DNA from: Schauerella fraxinea
GTDB taxonomy: Bacteria > Pseudomonadota > Gammaproteobacteria > Burkholderiales > Burkholderiaceae_B
DNA length: 64,000 nt
NCBI GenBank assembly: GCA_030849945.1
Contig: JAVDKK010000005.1
Coordinates: 1 to 64,000 of the forward strand
Direction: 5' to 3'
Shown: piece by piece, positions 1 through 9,424 of the stretch
Position numbering within the stretch: the stretch's first letter is position 1
Layout: each line of letters begins with the position of its first letter
The notes under the pieces: model-generated
Told to the model about the DNA's origin: nothing
Database searches by the model: none
Seen by the model: the letters and a program-made list of their open reading frames with translations, nothing else
Translations under genes and position numbers: made by a program

Positions 1-570
1 CACCAAAACTTACTGCCCCACATCCTGACCGGAAACTTCCCCGGCCCTGACCCGCACCAACCGGTCAAAACAACGACTGCTTGGTGAAGGGGCCGAACTA
101 TAGCACAAGATTCGGGGCCTGCAAGCGGCGAACGGTTCAGCAACTCGCCAATCTCTAGATCGATGGAAACACTCAGTGCAGGCAGACCATTTGTGAGTGC
201 AATGAAGCGTCTTTTACGCGTGAGCTACCGTCCGTCTCCGAGCAGAAAGGAAGGCGTTATACCCATCGACCTTTCCTCCTCCTACTTGAAAGGACCTTTC
301 AGCTGCCTACATAAACCCGCGCGCCCCTATATAGATGCTCTTCCCCTATATAGATGCTCTTCCCCTATATAGATGCTCTTCCCCTATATAGATGCTCTTC
401 CTAAATGCTCTTCCCTTGTAGAGACGCCCTTCCCTATATCGAAGCTCTCCCCTATATAGAGGCTCTCCCCTATATAGAGGCTCTCCCCTATATAGAGGCT
501 CTCCCCTATATAGAGGCTCTCCCTACAGAGACGCACTTCCCCAATAAAGAAGACTTACCACTCCATCCGT
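1..570. other. Intergenic region with no supported gene
   Basis: Only short open frames occur here and none resembles a known protein. One of them (405-620) is a by-product of the tandem repeat and translates to a monotonous LPYIEA-type peptide. The second half of the stretch is occupied by the repeat described separately. The first 300 bases show no recognisable feature. Confidence 0.6.
324..520. repeat. Two-family minisatellite (19-bp and 18-bp units)
   Basis: Four perfect 19-bp units (CCCCTATATAGATGCTCTT) run head to tail from 324 to 399. A degenerate bridge follows, then four perfect 18-bp units (CCCCTATATAGAGGCTCT) from 449 to 520. Both families share the core CCCCTATATAG, which contains the palindrome CTATATAG. 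The array lies just beyond the 3' end of the GntP-type permease gene. It has no spacers, so it is not a CRISPR array. Perfect copies suggest recent slippage expansion, and copy number is likely to vary between strains. Confidence 0.9.
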
Positions 571-1965
571 CTACACCAACCCCGTCATGTAATAGACCCC
601 GATCACGCCAAAGACGCTAGCGGTCGAGATCACCGTAATTGCGAAGATGTCACCGTAAGACTGTCGGTGCGTGAGTCCCGTTACGGCGAGCAAGGTGATG
701 ACGGCGCCGTTGTGCGGCAATGTGTCCATTCCGCCGCTTGCCATGGCGGCCACCCGATGCAGCACTTCCATGGGGATACCTGCGGCCTGGGCGCCTTGAA
801 TGAAGGTGTCGGACATAGCGGCGAGCGCGATACTCATGCCGCCGGAAGCCGATCCGGTAATACCTGCCAATGAGGTGACCGCGATGGCTTCGCCTATCAG
901 CGGGTCGGGAATGGCTTTCAATGCTTCAGCCACCAGCAAGAATCCCGGCAATGCGGCAATTACGCCGCCAAAGCCATATTCAGCTGCCGTATTCATCGAG
1001 GCCAGAAGTGCGCCGGAGACGGCATCCTTGCTGCCCTCGGCCAATTGCGACGCCACCTTGCGAAAGGCAAAGACGAGAATGGTGAGAATGCCCATCAACA
1101 GCGCCCCCATCACTGCCCAGATGGCCACGTTGGCGTCCACATTGGTGTCGACCGGTGCGGTGAGGCCGGGCAAGTCGATTCCTTCGATGCCGGCATACCA
1201 CCCAGGTATCCAGCGCGTGAAGAGCAGATTGGACACGCCCACTACCACCAACGGCAAAATGGCGACCATCGGGTGGTAGGACGTGCCTTCAGGTGGCGCG
1301 GTCGGCTCGTTGCGCAGATCCGTGCCGTAGCCCTCGCCTGCTTTAGCCGCGCGGCGGCGACGCCACTCGAGATAGGTCATGCCGACGATCAGCGTGAAAA
1401 ACGCCCCGAACAGCCCAAGCCAGGGTGCCGCCCATGTGGTCGTGCCGAAGAAACTCGTGGGAATGATGTTTTGGATCTGGGGCGTGCCGGGGATCGCGGT
1501 CATCGTGAACGTAAATGCGCCCAAGGCGATAACGCCCGGCATCAGGCGCTTCGGTATATCGCTTTGGCGAAACATCTCGGCTGCAAACGGATAGACGGCG
1601 AACACCACCACAAACAGCGATACCCCGCCATAAGTAAGCAGCGCACACACCATCACGATGGCCAAAATGGCGCGCTTGGCGCCAATCAGTCTGAGCACCG
1701 CTCGAACGATCGCGTGTGAAAACCCGGAGAGTTCGATCAGCTTGCCAAAGACGGCGCCCAGCAGAAACACTGGCAGATAGAGCTTGGCGAAGCTGACCAT
1801 CCGCTCCATGAACAGCCCTGAGAATACCGGGGCGATAGCAATAGGTTGCGTAAGCAATACGGCGGCCATGGCTGCAATGGGCGCACACAGGATAACGCTG
1901 TATCCCCGGTAAGCCGCCACCATCAGAAAAACCAATGCCCCAATGACTATCAACAAATCGACCAT
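571..1965 (-). CDS. GntP-family permease
   Basis: A 464-residue inner-membrane carrier, hydrophobic from the first residue (MVDLLIVIGALVFLMVAAYRG) with about a dozen predicted membrane segments. The family carries gluconate and other small organic acids, usually with protons. The Gly/Ser-rich segments (for example GSASGGMSIALAAMS) and the length fit GntP/CitM-type transporters. The start is supported by a GGGAG site about 4 bases upstream of the ATG. The gene stands alone with no catabolic partner beside it, so the substrate cannot be named. Confidence 0.85.
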   Translation of the reverse strand: MVDLLIVIGALVFLMVAAYRGYSVILCAPIAAMAAVLLTQPIAIAPVFSGLFMERMVSFAKLYLPVFLLGAVFGKLIELSGFSHAIVRAVLRLIGAKRAILAIVMVCALLTYGGVSLFVVVFAVYPFAAEMFRQSDIPKRLMPGVIALGAFTFTMTAIPGTPQIQNIIPTSFFGTTTWAAPWLGLFGAFFTLIVGMTYLEWRRRRAAKAGEGYGTDLRNEPTAPPEGTSYHPMVAILPLVVVGVSNLLFTRWIPGWYAGIEGIDLPGLTAPVDTNVDANVAIWAVMGALLMGILTILVFAFRKVASQLAEGSKDAVSGALLASMNTAAEYGFGGVIAALPGFLLVAEALKAIPDPLIGEAIAVTSLAGITGSASGGMSIALAAMSDTFIQGAQAAGIPMEVLHRVAAMASGGMDTLPHNGAVITLLAVTGLTHRQSYGDIFAITVISTASVFGVIGVYYMTGLV

Positions 1966-2310
1966 CTATCTCCCACCCTCTCTCAAGACGCGCCCATCGT
2001 GCCAGCCGCGCGCCCGCGCTCGCTGACGGCAAGATGGTTTAGCTCGTGAATAACGATGACACCCGAATACGGCATAACGCGCTAAAGCAGCCTTATCTTG
2101 GTGTCAACGTCATGATACTTGGCGAATAATGCAAAAGAACTTCGGAAACCGATGACGTGGTCTAACACTCACAACTGGTCGGGATTATTGCTCGTGGTGC
2201 ATGGTGCAGCTCATTGTGCATGGTGCAGCTCATGATGCATGGCTCATCGTGCAGCTCATGGCTCTGGGTGCAGCTCAAGGTTCGCCAAAAGATTCGCTAT
2301 CAGCGCGCCC
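1966..2310. other. Intergenic region upstream of the permease
   Basis: About 345 bases with no supported gene. It should carry the permease promoter, read leftwards from near 1966, and it contains the tandem repeat at 2197-2280. No operator could be assigned. Confidence 0.5.
2197..2280. repeat. Short degenerate tandem repeat
   Basis: Units built on GTGCATGGTGCAGCTCAT recur about four times. The first two copies are nearly perfect and the later ones are shortened or diverged (CATCGTGCAGCTCATGG, GGGTGCAGCTCAAGG). The repeat ends just beyond the stop of the DsbA-like gene. It may be a slippage product, and no role is evident. Confidence 0.75.
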
Positions 2311-2982
2311 TCAAACGCCAGCGTCGCGCCTCGGCACACTTATCTCCGGCGACCGCTCCGAAAGGAAGTCGCGCCACTCGTCCGTGTGTCCCAGCCACAC
2401 ACTGATATCCACCCGCTCAAGCTGGCCATCGCCAGTCTCGAGTGCGAAGGTTGGAAAACCCCGGCCACCAAGTTGCGCCAGACGCGCGCGACTCTCGCCG
2501 ATATGTTCATGCGTTGCCGCACCGACCATACGATCGAAGGCATCGCGAAGCATCTCGGCGTTCATGCCGAGTTCCCCCGCCAAACCGGAAAGGACAGCAG
2601 GATCCGCGATGCGCAGGCCTTTCACATAATGTGCGTGTTGCGCGGCTTCGAGCATATCGAGGCCTTGGCCGGAAACGTCCTGGGCCGCCAATATCGCGGC
2701 AATCGGCTGCTCCGAATCCATGACAGCACCGACATCGCGCAGCAGTCCGTCGAAGTAGGCCTCGCCAAAGGGCTGGCCAGTCAGTTGAGCGATACGCTTG
2801 TCGTGCGGCATAACGTGCTCGCGCCAGTCTGGGGTAATCGTGCGTCGATTGGCGCCGGCGAGCATACCGCCCCCATGCAGCGCGATGTCCAAATGCGGCA
2901 CCGAACGAGCAGCGGCCACAAGGGGCGCGGCGGCATAGCACCAGCCGCAAAACGGATCGTAGATGTAGTGAAGCGTGGTCAT
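2311..2982 (-). CDS. DsbA-family thiol oxidoreductase (CGWC)
   Basis: About 223 residues with a thioredoxin-fold active site FCGWC at residues 10-14, just after the first beta strand (MTTLHYIYDP). A cis-proline-type segment (GGRGFPTFAL) lies near the C-terminus. No signal peptide is visible, so it is probably a cytoplasmic DsbA/FrnE-like protein rather than a periplasmic disulfide catalyst. I prefer the ATG at 2982 to one 13 codons further upstream because the fold begins here. The gene is separated from its neighbours and its substrate is unknown. Confidence 0.82.
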   Translation of the reverse strand: MTTLHYIYDPFCGWCYAAAPLVAAARSVPHLDIALHGGGMLAGANRRTITPDWREHVMPHDKRIAQLTGQPFGEAYFDGLLRDVGAVMDSEQPIAAILAAQDVSGQGLDMLEAAQHAHYVKGLRIADPAVLSGLAGELGMNAEMLRDAFDRMVGAATHEHIGESRARLAQLGGRGFPTFALETGDGQLERVDISVWLGHTDEWRDFLSERSPEISVPRRDAGV

Positions 2983-3372
2983 GATATGGGCCAGTAAGAG
3001 AATGATTTGGTCGACGCCCAAATGACGTTCAACGGCGACCGAGACGCGAGTGTAAATGGCCTAATGCGCAACAAAAATACCGCTACGGTTGATTGATCGT
3101 TGCAGAATTCGAGCAAGTAGCCGACGGGATATCGGTTTCTTCGAAAGCCAGCGTATGCCATCTCACGTGAGCGAATCCACACAACACATGCGAGTAAAGG
3201 CAGTAAATCGCGTCAGATCACGCCTCCGTGACCTACACTTCGATCCTGCCTGGCGAATCCGCATCACGCTGCGATCAGGGCGTGGTTTTGTCCATCCCGC
3301 TGCGCCAACGAAGATACAACGCAGCGACGTCCTGTCAGGCACAATCCTCCTACGTTTCACCTTTTCCCAGCC
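2983..3372. other. Intergenic region between divergent genes
   Basis: About 390 bases separating the leftward DsbA-like gene from the rightward MFS gene. Both promoters should lie here. I see no inverted repeat or protein-coding signal that I can defend. Confidence 0.5.
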
Positions 3373-4602
3373 ATGACCGCACCCGCCGCACCCTCGCCCC
3401 CACGCTTCTCGGGTTATCAGAAGCTTGTTGTTGGCATGTTGGCGTTCTTGCAGTTCGCCGTGATTCTCGACTTCATGATCATGTCGCCGCTCGGCGCGGT
3501 GATCATGCCGGCGCTCAATATCGGCCCCACCCAGTTTGGCTTGGTCGTATCCGCGTACGCGTTCAGCGCCGCCGCATCGGGACTGCTGACCGCAGGATTC
3601 GCCGATCGCTTTGATCGCAAACGTCTGCTCCTCTTCTTCTACACCGGATTTATCCTCGGTACTGTCTGGTGCGGGTTGGCGCAGAGTTTCGAGAGCCTGC
3701 TGGCCGCACGCATCGTCACTGGGCTATTCGGCGGCGTGATCGGATCCGTTGTGCTCGCCATCGCAACGGATCTGTTCCCGGTGCAGATGCGCGGCCGCGT
3801 GATGGGCTTCATTCAAACAGCATTCGCTGCCAGCCAGGTGTTGGGTATTCCAATCGGACTGTTTTTATCGAACCATTGGAACTGGCATGTCCCGTTTCTT
3901 GCCATGGCAGGTCTTGGGCTAGTCGGCGGGTTGGTCGTGGCCTGGAAAATGCAGCCTGTTGCCGAACATCTGAAAGCACCGCGCGAGCACAATGCCTTCC
4001 TGCATTTGCGCAACACGGTCACGGAGCCGCGTTACCTGATCGCGTTTTGCACGGTTGCCTTACTGACCACCGGCGGCTTTATGTTGATGCCGTTCAGCAG
4101 CGCATTTGCCGTCAATAATCTGGGCATCGGACTCGACCTCTTACCTGTCGTGTACCTGGTAACCGGCATCAGCACGATCTTCTTCGGCCCGTTAATTGGG
4201 CGCGCGGCCGATAAGTTCGGCAAGTTTCGCGTGTTTACGATGGGCACGGCTTTGTCGATTTTGATGGTGGTGATCTACACCCACCTCGGTCCGATTTCAC
4301 TCATCACGTTGGTTATCGTCAACGCCGTACTGTTCGTCGGCATTTTCTCTCGCATGATTCCTTTTCAGGCGCTGGTGTCGACGGTACCTGCGCCCACGCA
4401 ACGCGGTTCATTCAACGCCATCAGCGCATCGATTCAGCAGTTGTCGGGCGGGATTGCATCGGTCGCAGCGGGCCACATCGTCGTACTTGCACCCGATGGC
4501 AAGCTGCAGCACTTTGAAGTGATCGGCTACGTGGTGGTGGCGACTTCCATCGGCGCTTGGCTTCTGGTGCGACGGCTGAACCGCAATCTGATGCAGGCAT
4601 AG
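3373..4602 (+). CDS. MFS transporter
   Basis: A 409-residue inner-membrane protein with about 12 hydrophobic segments. It has the MFS loop 2-3 signature in the form GFADRFDRKRLL (residues 76-87) and a second half-signature GRAADKFGKFRVF in the central loop. It looks like a drug or sugar-efflux carrier of the AraJ type. It has no obvious operon partner and its substrate is unknown. The ribosome-binding site before the ATG is weak. Confidence 0.85.
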   Translation: MTAPAAPSPPRFSGYQKLVVGMLAFLQFAVILDFMIMSPLGAVIMPALNIGPTQFGLVVSAYAFSAAASGLLTAGFADRFDRKRLLLFFYTGFILGTVWCGLAQSFESLLAARIVTGLFGGVIGSVVLAIATDLFPVQMRGRVMGFIQTAFAASQVLGIPIGLFLSNHWNWHVPFLAMAGLGLVGGLVVAWKMQPVAEHLKAPREHNAFLHLRNTVTEPRYLIAFCTVALLTTGGFMLMPFSSAFAVNNLGIGLDLLPVVYLVTGISTIFFGPLIGRAADKFGKFRVFTMGTALSILMVVIYTHLGPISLITLVIVNAVLFVGIFSRMIPFQALVSTVPAPTQRGSFNAISASIQQLSGGIASVAAGHIVVLAPDGKLQHFEVIGYVVVATSIGAWLLVRRLNRNLMQA

Positions 4603-4648
4603 CCCGCCGTCGCGGCGAATAACAAACCGAGGAAAACAGTACGCGCGT

Positions 4649-5002
4649 CTAAGCCGCCGACCACACCGCCAGCTCATAGCCGTCGGGATCCTGAAAATGA
4701 AAGCGACGCCCGCCCGGAAATGCAAATACGGGCCGGGTAATCGACGCCCCAGCGGCCTCGACGCGATGCTGCGTGGCAGACAAATCGTCGGCGTACAAAA
4801 TCACCAATGGGCCGCCCGGCCGCACGGCTTCGCCGGTCGTGAACCCGCCAGTAAGTCGACCGTCGCTGAACTCGGTGTAAGTAGGCCCGAAATCAGTAAA
4901 TGTCCAACCGAACACCGCACCGTAAAACGCTTTGCTGCGCGCGATGTCGCTCACGTTGAATTCGATATTGTCGATCTGACGGTCTTGCCCTCTGGTGCCC
5001 AT
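4649..5002 (-). CDS. VOC-family (glyoxalase-like) protein
   Basis: About 117 residues forming one vicinal-oxygen-chelate unit. It starts at NIEFNVSDIARSKAFYGAVFGW and ends with FHFQDPDGYELAVW, the typical C-terminal metal-ligand strand. Such small proteins bind a metal and act as dioxygenases, isomerases or resistance proteins, and the role here is not determined. I chose the ATG at 5002 because AGGAAAGCG lies just upstream and the domain begins within 12 residues. Longer frames up to 5095 add unrelated sequence. Confidence 0.82.
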   Translation of the reverse strand: MGTRGQDRQIDNIEFNVSDIARSKAFYGAVFGWTFTDFGPTYTEFSDGRLTGGFTTGEAVRPGGPLVILYADDLSATQHRVEAAGASITRPVFAFPGGRRFHFQDPDGYELAVWSAA

Positions 5003-5098
5003 ATCTCGCTTTCCTGTTATTGATGTTGCAAGCCGCATCATCCCATTTAAGCGTGCAGCACGCGCGGGGTCACCGCGGCGTGCCGGCAATCGCAACGG

Positions 5099-5986
5099 CT
5101 AAGCCAGATAGCGCTTGAACCAGGCTATCGTGCGATCCCACGCCAGATCGGCCGCCGCTTTGTCGTAACGCGGCGTCGAGTCGTTATGAAAACCGTGATT
5201 GGTGCCCGGGTAGAAGTGCGCTTCGTAGGGGGTTCCCGCAGCCTTGAGCGCGGCCTCATAGGCTGGCCAGGTTGCGTTGACGCCGGGGTCGGTTTCGGCG
5301 AAGTGAATCAGCAGCGGCGCCTTGATGCGTGTCACATCTTCCGGTTTGGCCTGACGGCCATAAAACGGAACGGCTGCGGCGAGCTGCGGATACGCCACCG
5401 CCGTGGCGTGCGATACGCCTCCGCCATAGCAAAAGCCGGTGATACCGACCTTGTCGGTTGTGCCGTCGTCCTTGAGCAGATAGTCCACCGCCGCGAAAAA
5501 ATCGTTCATGAGCTTGGTGGGATCGACTTGCTGCTGCAGCACACGCCCTTTTTCATCATTGCCGGGGTAACCGCCCACTGAGCTGAGGCCGTCCGGCGCA
5601 AGCGCCACGAAACCGGCCTTGGCGGCACGTCGTGCCACATCTTCGATGTAGGGATTGAGGCCGCGATTTTCATGGACGACCACGATGCCGGGCAGCGGCC
5701 CGGTGACTTTGGCGGGGCGCACCAGATAGCCTCGAACTTCGCCGTGACCATTCGGCGACGGATAAAGTATGTATTCCGCCTTGATGTCCGGATCGGTAAA
5801 CATCACCTGCTGCGCAAGCGCATAGTTTGGCGTGAGCGAAGCGAGTATGGCGGTCGCGGTCAGTCCGCCCACGGCAAACTTGGCGGCACGATCGAGGAAG
5901 TCTCGGCGACTGATGCCACCGTGCACATAAAAATCGTACAGCTCCAGCAGTTCTGGATGGAAATCCTTGGCGGTGAGGCGGTCCAT
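5099..5986 (-). CDS. Dienelactone hydrolase family protein, Tat-exported
   Basis: A 295-residue alpha/beta hydrolase. The N-terminus carries a twin-arginine motif (SRRDFL) followed by a hydrophobic stretch ending near YALAQ, so export to the periplasm by Tat is likely. The catalytic Cys lies in GFCYGGG and the His in GTNHGFHND near the C-terminus, with the acid in HFAETDPGV. This arrangement matches dienelactone-hydrolase-like proteins of the YghX type. It lies next to the VOC gene, on the same strand with a gap of about 100 bases. The substrate is unknown. Confidence 0.85.
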   Translation of the reverse strand: MDRLTAKDFHPELLELYDFYVHGGISRRDFLDRAAKFAVGGLTATAILASLTPNYALAQQVMFTDPDIKAEYILYPSPNGHGEVRGYLVRPAKVTGPLPGIVVVHENRGLNPYIEDVARRAAKAGFVALAPDGLSSVGGYPGNDEKGRVLQQQVDPTKLMNDFFAAVDYLLKDDGTTDKVGITGFCYGGGVSHATAVAYPQLAAAVPFYGRQAKPEDVTRIKAPLLIHFAETDPGVNATWPAYEAALKAAGTPYEAHFYPGTNHGFHNDSTPRYDKAAADLAWDRTIAWFKRYLA

Positions 5987-6114
5987 GCGTATTCCTGTGA
6001 GAGTGGCGCAGCAACCGGGTTATCGGCCGCCGGGAGAAAGCGTTCCAATCAACCGCACTTTACGGTGAATGCGCGCGTCGTGTCGATACGCGGGCGGCTA
6101 CAAGCAAACGGCAA

Positions 6115-7008
6115 TCAGGTTCGGTCGCGCAACATGCCCTTCAACCATCTGCAGAACTCACCCGCACTTTGAGCGTGCGCGCTATGTGCATGCACATAGG
6201 CCACGTAGCTCGCCCCGGAACCGATTTTCTGCTCATCGACCAGCACAAGCGTGCCATCGCTGATCTGGTCGAGCACGAGCCATTGCGGGACCACGAGAAA
6301 TCCGGCGCCCCCGACCGCGGCCGTCACTGCGAGAAAAAGATGATCGTAGGTAGCGACCACTTTCAGGCTATCGGCGGAAACGTCGGCCGCGATGGCCCAC
6401 GTGGCGATGACATCGGGACGGGACCGGGCAGCGACCATGGGCCAGCGTTCAGAAGGCTCGGCCCGCTGCGCCGCGACCAACCTGGGCGACCCCACACACA
6501 CGAGCACCTCTTGCGCGAGTTCCCAGCTTTCCGCACCCGGCAGATTCAAGTCGCGCGTGATCAGCACATCGAAATCGTCCGAGGGCTGGGGCGGCGACAA
6601 CGACGTGATCAGATCGATCTGCACGCCGTGCTTTGCCGTATAGGCGCCCAGCGCGGGAATGACCACAGTCATTGCAAAGCTCGGCATTGAGGTTCTCACC
6701 TTCAACCGATCGTGTCGTTGGCCGCGCTGCGCCAGCAGTTGCATCGTCAGCTCGATCGTCGAAACCGCATCCTTTACCGCGTCGTAGAGCTGTAGCCCTG
6801 CTGCAGTGAATGCAATCGTCGACCCGCGACGAATGAACAGTCGGCAATCCGCAAAGGCTTCCAACGTAGCCACATGGCGGCTCACGGCACTCTGTGTGAT
6901 GCCCAAGGCGGCAGCCGCGCGCGTGAAATTGCCATGGCGACCTGCTGTGACGAAAGCGCGCAGCGCGGTGAGCGGCACATCGCGGCTTCCAGCATGAGTA
7001 TTACTCAT
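6115..7008 (-). CDS. LysR-type regulator, probably of phosphonoalanine genes
   Basis: A 297-residue LysR-family regulator. The N-terminal winged helix reads LTALRAFVTAGRHGNFTRAAAALGITQSAVSRHVATLE, followed by the GcvA-like substrate-binding domain. It is divergent from the aminotransferase/phosphonopyruvate hydrolase pair, across a 224-base promoter region. This matches the layout recalled for the Variovorax pal cluster, where a LysR protein activates phosphonoalanine degradation. The role is inferred from position. An AGAGG site precedes the ATG. Confidence 0.85.
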   Translation of the reverse strand: MSNTHAGSRDVPLTALRAFVTAGRHGNFTRAAAALGITQSAVSRHVATLEAFADCRLFIRRGSTIAFTAAGLQLYDAVKDAVSTIELTMQLLAQRGQRHDRLKVRTSMPSFAMTVVIPALGAYTAKHGVQIDLITSLSPPQPSDDFDVLITRDLNLPGAESWELAQEVLVCVGSPRLVAAQRAEPSERWPMVAARSRPDVIATWAIAADVSADSLKVVATYDHLFLAVTAAVGGAGFLVVPQWLVLDQISDGTLVLVDEQKIGSGASYVAYVHAHSAHAQSAGEFCRWLKGMLRDRT

Positions 7009-7232
7009 CGCTAACCTCTACCGTGGAATAGTGTGGGGTAAATACGCTTGAACGGACTTACGCAATCCATAGAATGAAAAGCTCACAAATCAGAACTTCT
7101 GCAAGGCGTCTATCTTATGGTCGGCAACCAAAGCACGCTATGTTTTTTACTCATCATGGCACATGCATTAAGTAAACCTGTAAACCCTGCCAACGTGGTG
7201 CCTTACTCTTCGAACACGGTTGGAAGCCTCGA

Positions 7233-8462
7233 ATGACTACCCTCAATGACAGCAACTCGCGCCCTTTTCTGGCCGATCGCGTGCAGCGTGCAAAGCCGTC
7301 GGCCACGAAGGAAATGACCCGCCTGGCCAATCAACTCAAGCGCGAGGGACGCAGCATCATCACATTGAGCCAGGGCGAGCCGGATTTCCCGACGCCCGAG
7401 CATGTGCGCGACGCCGGCCGCGCGGCGATCGATCGCAACGAGTCGCGCTATACCGATGTGGCCGGCACGCATGCCCTGCGAGAAGCCGTGGTGCGCAAAT
7501 TCGAGCGCGACAATGGCCTGACATTTACGCCGGATCAGATTCAGGTGGGATGCGGTGCCAAACAGGTGCTCTACAACGCATTGCAGGCCACGCTGAATAC
7601 TGGCGACGAAGTGGTCATCCCAACGCCTGCCTGGGTGTCGTATCCGGAAATGGTGCAACTCGCGGGCGGCACGCCCGTCATCGTGCAATGCGATGCCTCG
7701 ACGGGCTTCAAGATTACCCCGCAGCAACTGGAAGCAGCCATCACGCCGCGCACCAAATGGTTGATGCTCAACTCGCCGTCGAATCCCAGCGGCGCCGTGT
7801 ATACGCATCCGGAACTTGCCGCGCTGGGAGAGGTGCTGCTGCGTCATTCGCAAGTGTGGGTCATGGCCGACGACATCTACGAAAAGATTCGGTACCACGA
7901 TACGCCGTTTGCCACGCCCGCTGCGGTGACGCCAGCGCTCGCGCCGCGCACCCTCACCATCAATGGCGTCTCGAAGGCCTATGCGATGACGGGATGGCGC
8001 GTGGGGTTCGGCGCCGGCCCGCTCACGCTCATCAAGGCGATGAATCTGATTCAGTCGCAATCGACCTCACATACAAGCTCGATCAGCCAGGCCGCATCCA
8101 TCGCCGCACTCGACGGCCCGATGGATTTCCTGCCTCAATTCGTCAGCGCGTTTCGTCATCGCCGCGACTTCGTCGTGCAGGCACTCAACGGGATCGAAGG
8201 GGTGACGTGCGACCTGCCGCCCGGCGCTTTTTATGCTTTCCCGTCGTGTCAGCCCCTCCTCGGCCGTCGCGATCCGACAGGCAACGTGATCGCAAGCGAT
8301 AACGATCTCGCCGCTTACTTGCTGCGCGAAGGCGGCGTGGCGATCGTGCCGGGCTCGGCGTTTGAATTGCCTGGACACTTCCGAATTTCGTATGCCGCCT
8401 CCGACGAGGATCTGTCGGAAGCCATGTCTCGCATTGTTAACGCCTGTGCGCAACTGCGCTGA
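7233..8462 (+). CDS. palB: PLP-dependent aminotransferase, likely phosphonoalanine transaminase
   Basis: A 409-residue fold-type I aminotransferase of the aspartate aminotransferase family. Visible motifs are NSPSNPSGAVY, the cofactor lysine at about residue 248 in NGVSKAYAMTGWRVG, and a C-terminal substrate-binding Arg in GHFRISYA. It lies 48 bases upstream of phosphonopyruvate hydrolase in the same direction. The likely reaction is phosphonoalanine to phosphonopyruvate, the first step before hydrolysis. That substrate is inferred from context, and a general aspartate or aromatic transaminase cannot be excluded. GGAAG precedes the start. Confidence 0.8.
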   Translation: MTTLNDSNSRPFLADRVQRAKPSATKEMTRLANQLKREGRSIITLSQGEPDFPTPEHVRDAGRAAIDRNESRYTDVAGTHALREAVVRKFERDNGLTFTPDQIQVGCGAKQVLYNALQATLNTGDEVVIPTPAWVSYPEMVQLAGGTPVIVQCDASTGFKITPQQLEAAITPRTKWLMLNSPSNPSGAVYTHPELAALGEVLLRHSQVWVMADDIYEKIRYHDTPFATPAAVTPALAPRTLTINGVSKAYAMTGWRVGFGAGPLTLIKAMNLIQSQSTSHTSSISQAASIAALDGPMDFLPQFVSAFRHRRDFVVQALNGIEGVTCDLPPGAFYAFPSCQPLLGRRDPTGNVIASDNDLAAYLLREGGVAIVPGSAFELPGHFRISYAASDEDLSEAMSRIVNACAQLR

Positions 8463-8510
8463 GCACAAGATTTCTTCACGGCAGTTTCATCTTTCCAGAG
8501 AAGCATATCC

Positions 8511-9383
8511 ATGACAAAAAACGAAACCCTTCGTGCTGCCCTTAACAGCGGCTCGCTCTTTACCGCCATGTCGGCCCATAATCCGCTCGCGGCCAAACTC
8601 GCTGAAGAGGCAGGCTTTGGCGGGATATGGGGAAGCGGCTTCGAGTTATCGGCCAGCTTTGCGGTGCCTGATGCCAATATTCTGTCGATGGGCACGCACC
8701 TGGAGATGATTCGCGCGATCTCGTCCATCGTATCGATTCCCGTGATCGCCGACATCGACACCGGATTCGGCAACGCCGTGAACGTGCATTACATCGTGCC
8801 GCAATATGAAGCCGCCGGTGCATCGGCGATCGTGATGGAAGACAAGACCTTTCCGAAAGACACCAGCCTGCGTGCAGATGGACGTCAGGAACTGGTTCGG
8901 ATCGAGGAGTTTCAAGGCAAGATTGCAGCGGCTGCCGCGTCACGCCATGACAGCAACTTTGTCGTGGTTGCCCGCGTTGAAGCGCTGATTGCGGGACTGG
9001 GTCAGGACGAGGCCATCAAGCGCGGACTCGCTTACGAAGAAGCTGGCGCCGATGCGATCCTGATTCATTCGAAACAGAAAACGCCCGACGAGATCCTGGC
9101 CTTCGTCAAGGCATGGCCAGGACAGGTGCCGCTGGTGCTCGTGCCCACGGCCTACCCCCAACTCACCGAGGCCGATATCGCGGCTCTGGGCAAGGTCGGC
9201 GTCGTCATTTACGGCAACCACGCCATTCGCGCCGCCGTCGGCGCGATGCGGCAGGTGTTTGCGCAGATTCGTAGAGAAGGCGGGATCGCCAGCGTCGACG
9301 CGACCTTGCCCACCGTCAAAGAGATCATCGCTCTGCAAGGCGATGCGCACATGCGGAAGATCGAGGCTGCGTACTTGAAGTGA
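8511..9383 (+). CDS. palA: Phosphonopyruvate hydrolase
   Basis: A 290-residue member of the PEP mutase/isocitrate lyase superfamily that hydrolyses phosphonopyruvate to pyruvate and phosphate. The metal-binding strand reads ADIDTGFGN (Asp81, Asp83). The gating loop reads EDKTFPKDTSLR, with Thr at position 118. PEP mutases carry Asn at the equivalent place (FPKxNS), and Thr118 is the recalled hallmark of the Variovorax hydrolase. Length and sequence agree closely with that enzyme. With the upstream aminotransferase it forms a two-step route releasing phosphate from phosphonoalanine. No transporter for the substrate is adjacent. Confidence 0.88.
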   Translation: MTKNETLRAALNSGSLFTAMSAHNPLAAKLAEEAGFGGIWGSGFELSASFAVPDANILSMGTHLEMIRAISSIVSIPVIADIDTGFGNAVNVHYIVPQYEAAGASAIVMEDKTFPKDTSLRADGRQELVRIEEFQGKIAAAAASRHDSNFVVVARVEALIAGLGQDEAIKRGLAYEEAGADAILIHSKQKTPDEILAFVKAWPGQVPLVLVPTAYPQLTEADIAALGKVGVVIYGNHAIRAAVGAMRQVFAQIRREGGIASVDATLPTVKEIIALQGDAHMRKIEAAYLK

Positions 9384-9424
9384 GAAACCCAGGTTGAGAC
9401 CGATCGGGACGTACTGAAATGCAG

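Noticed and set aside
324..520. CRISPR array
   Set aside because: The units are contiguous with no unique spacers and there are no cas genes nearby.
405..620. Open frame encoding an LPYIEA repeat peptide
   Set aside because: It is produced only by the 18-bp tandem repeat, has no ribosome site and runs into the permease gene on the other strand.
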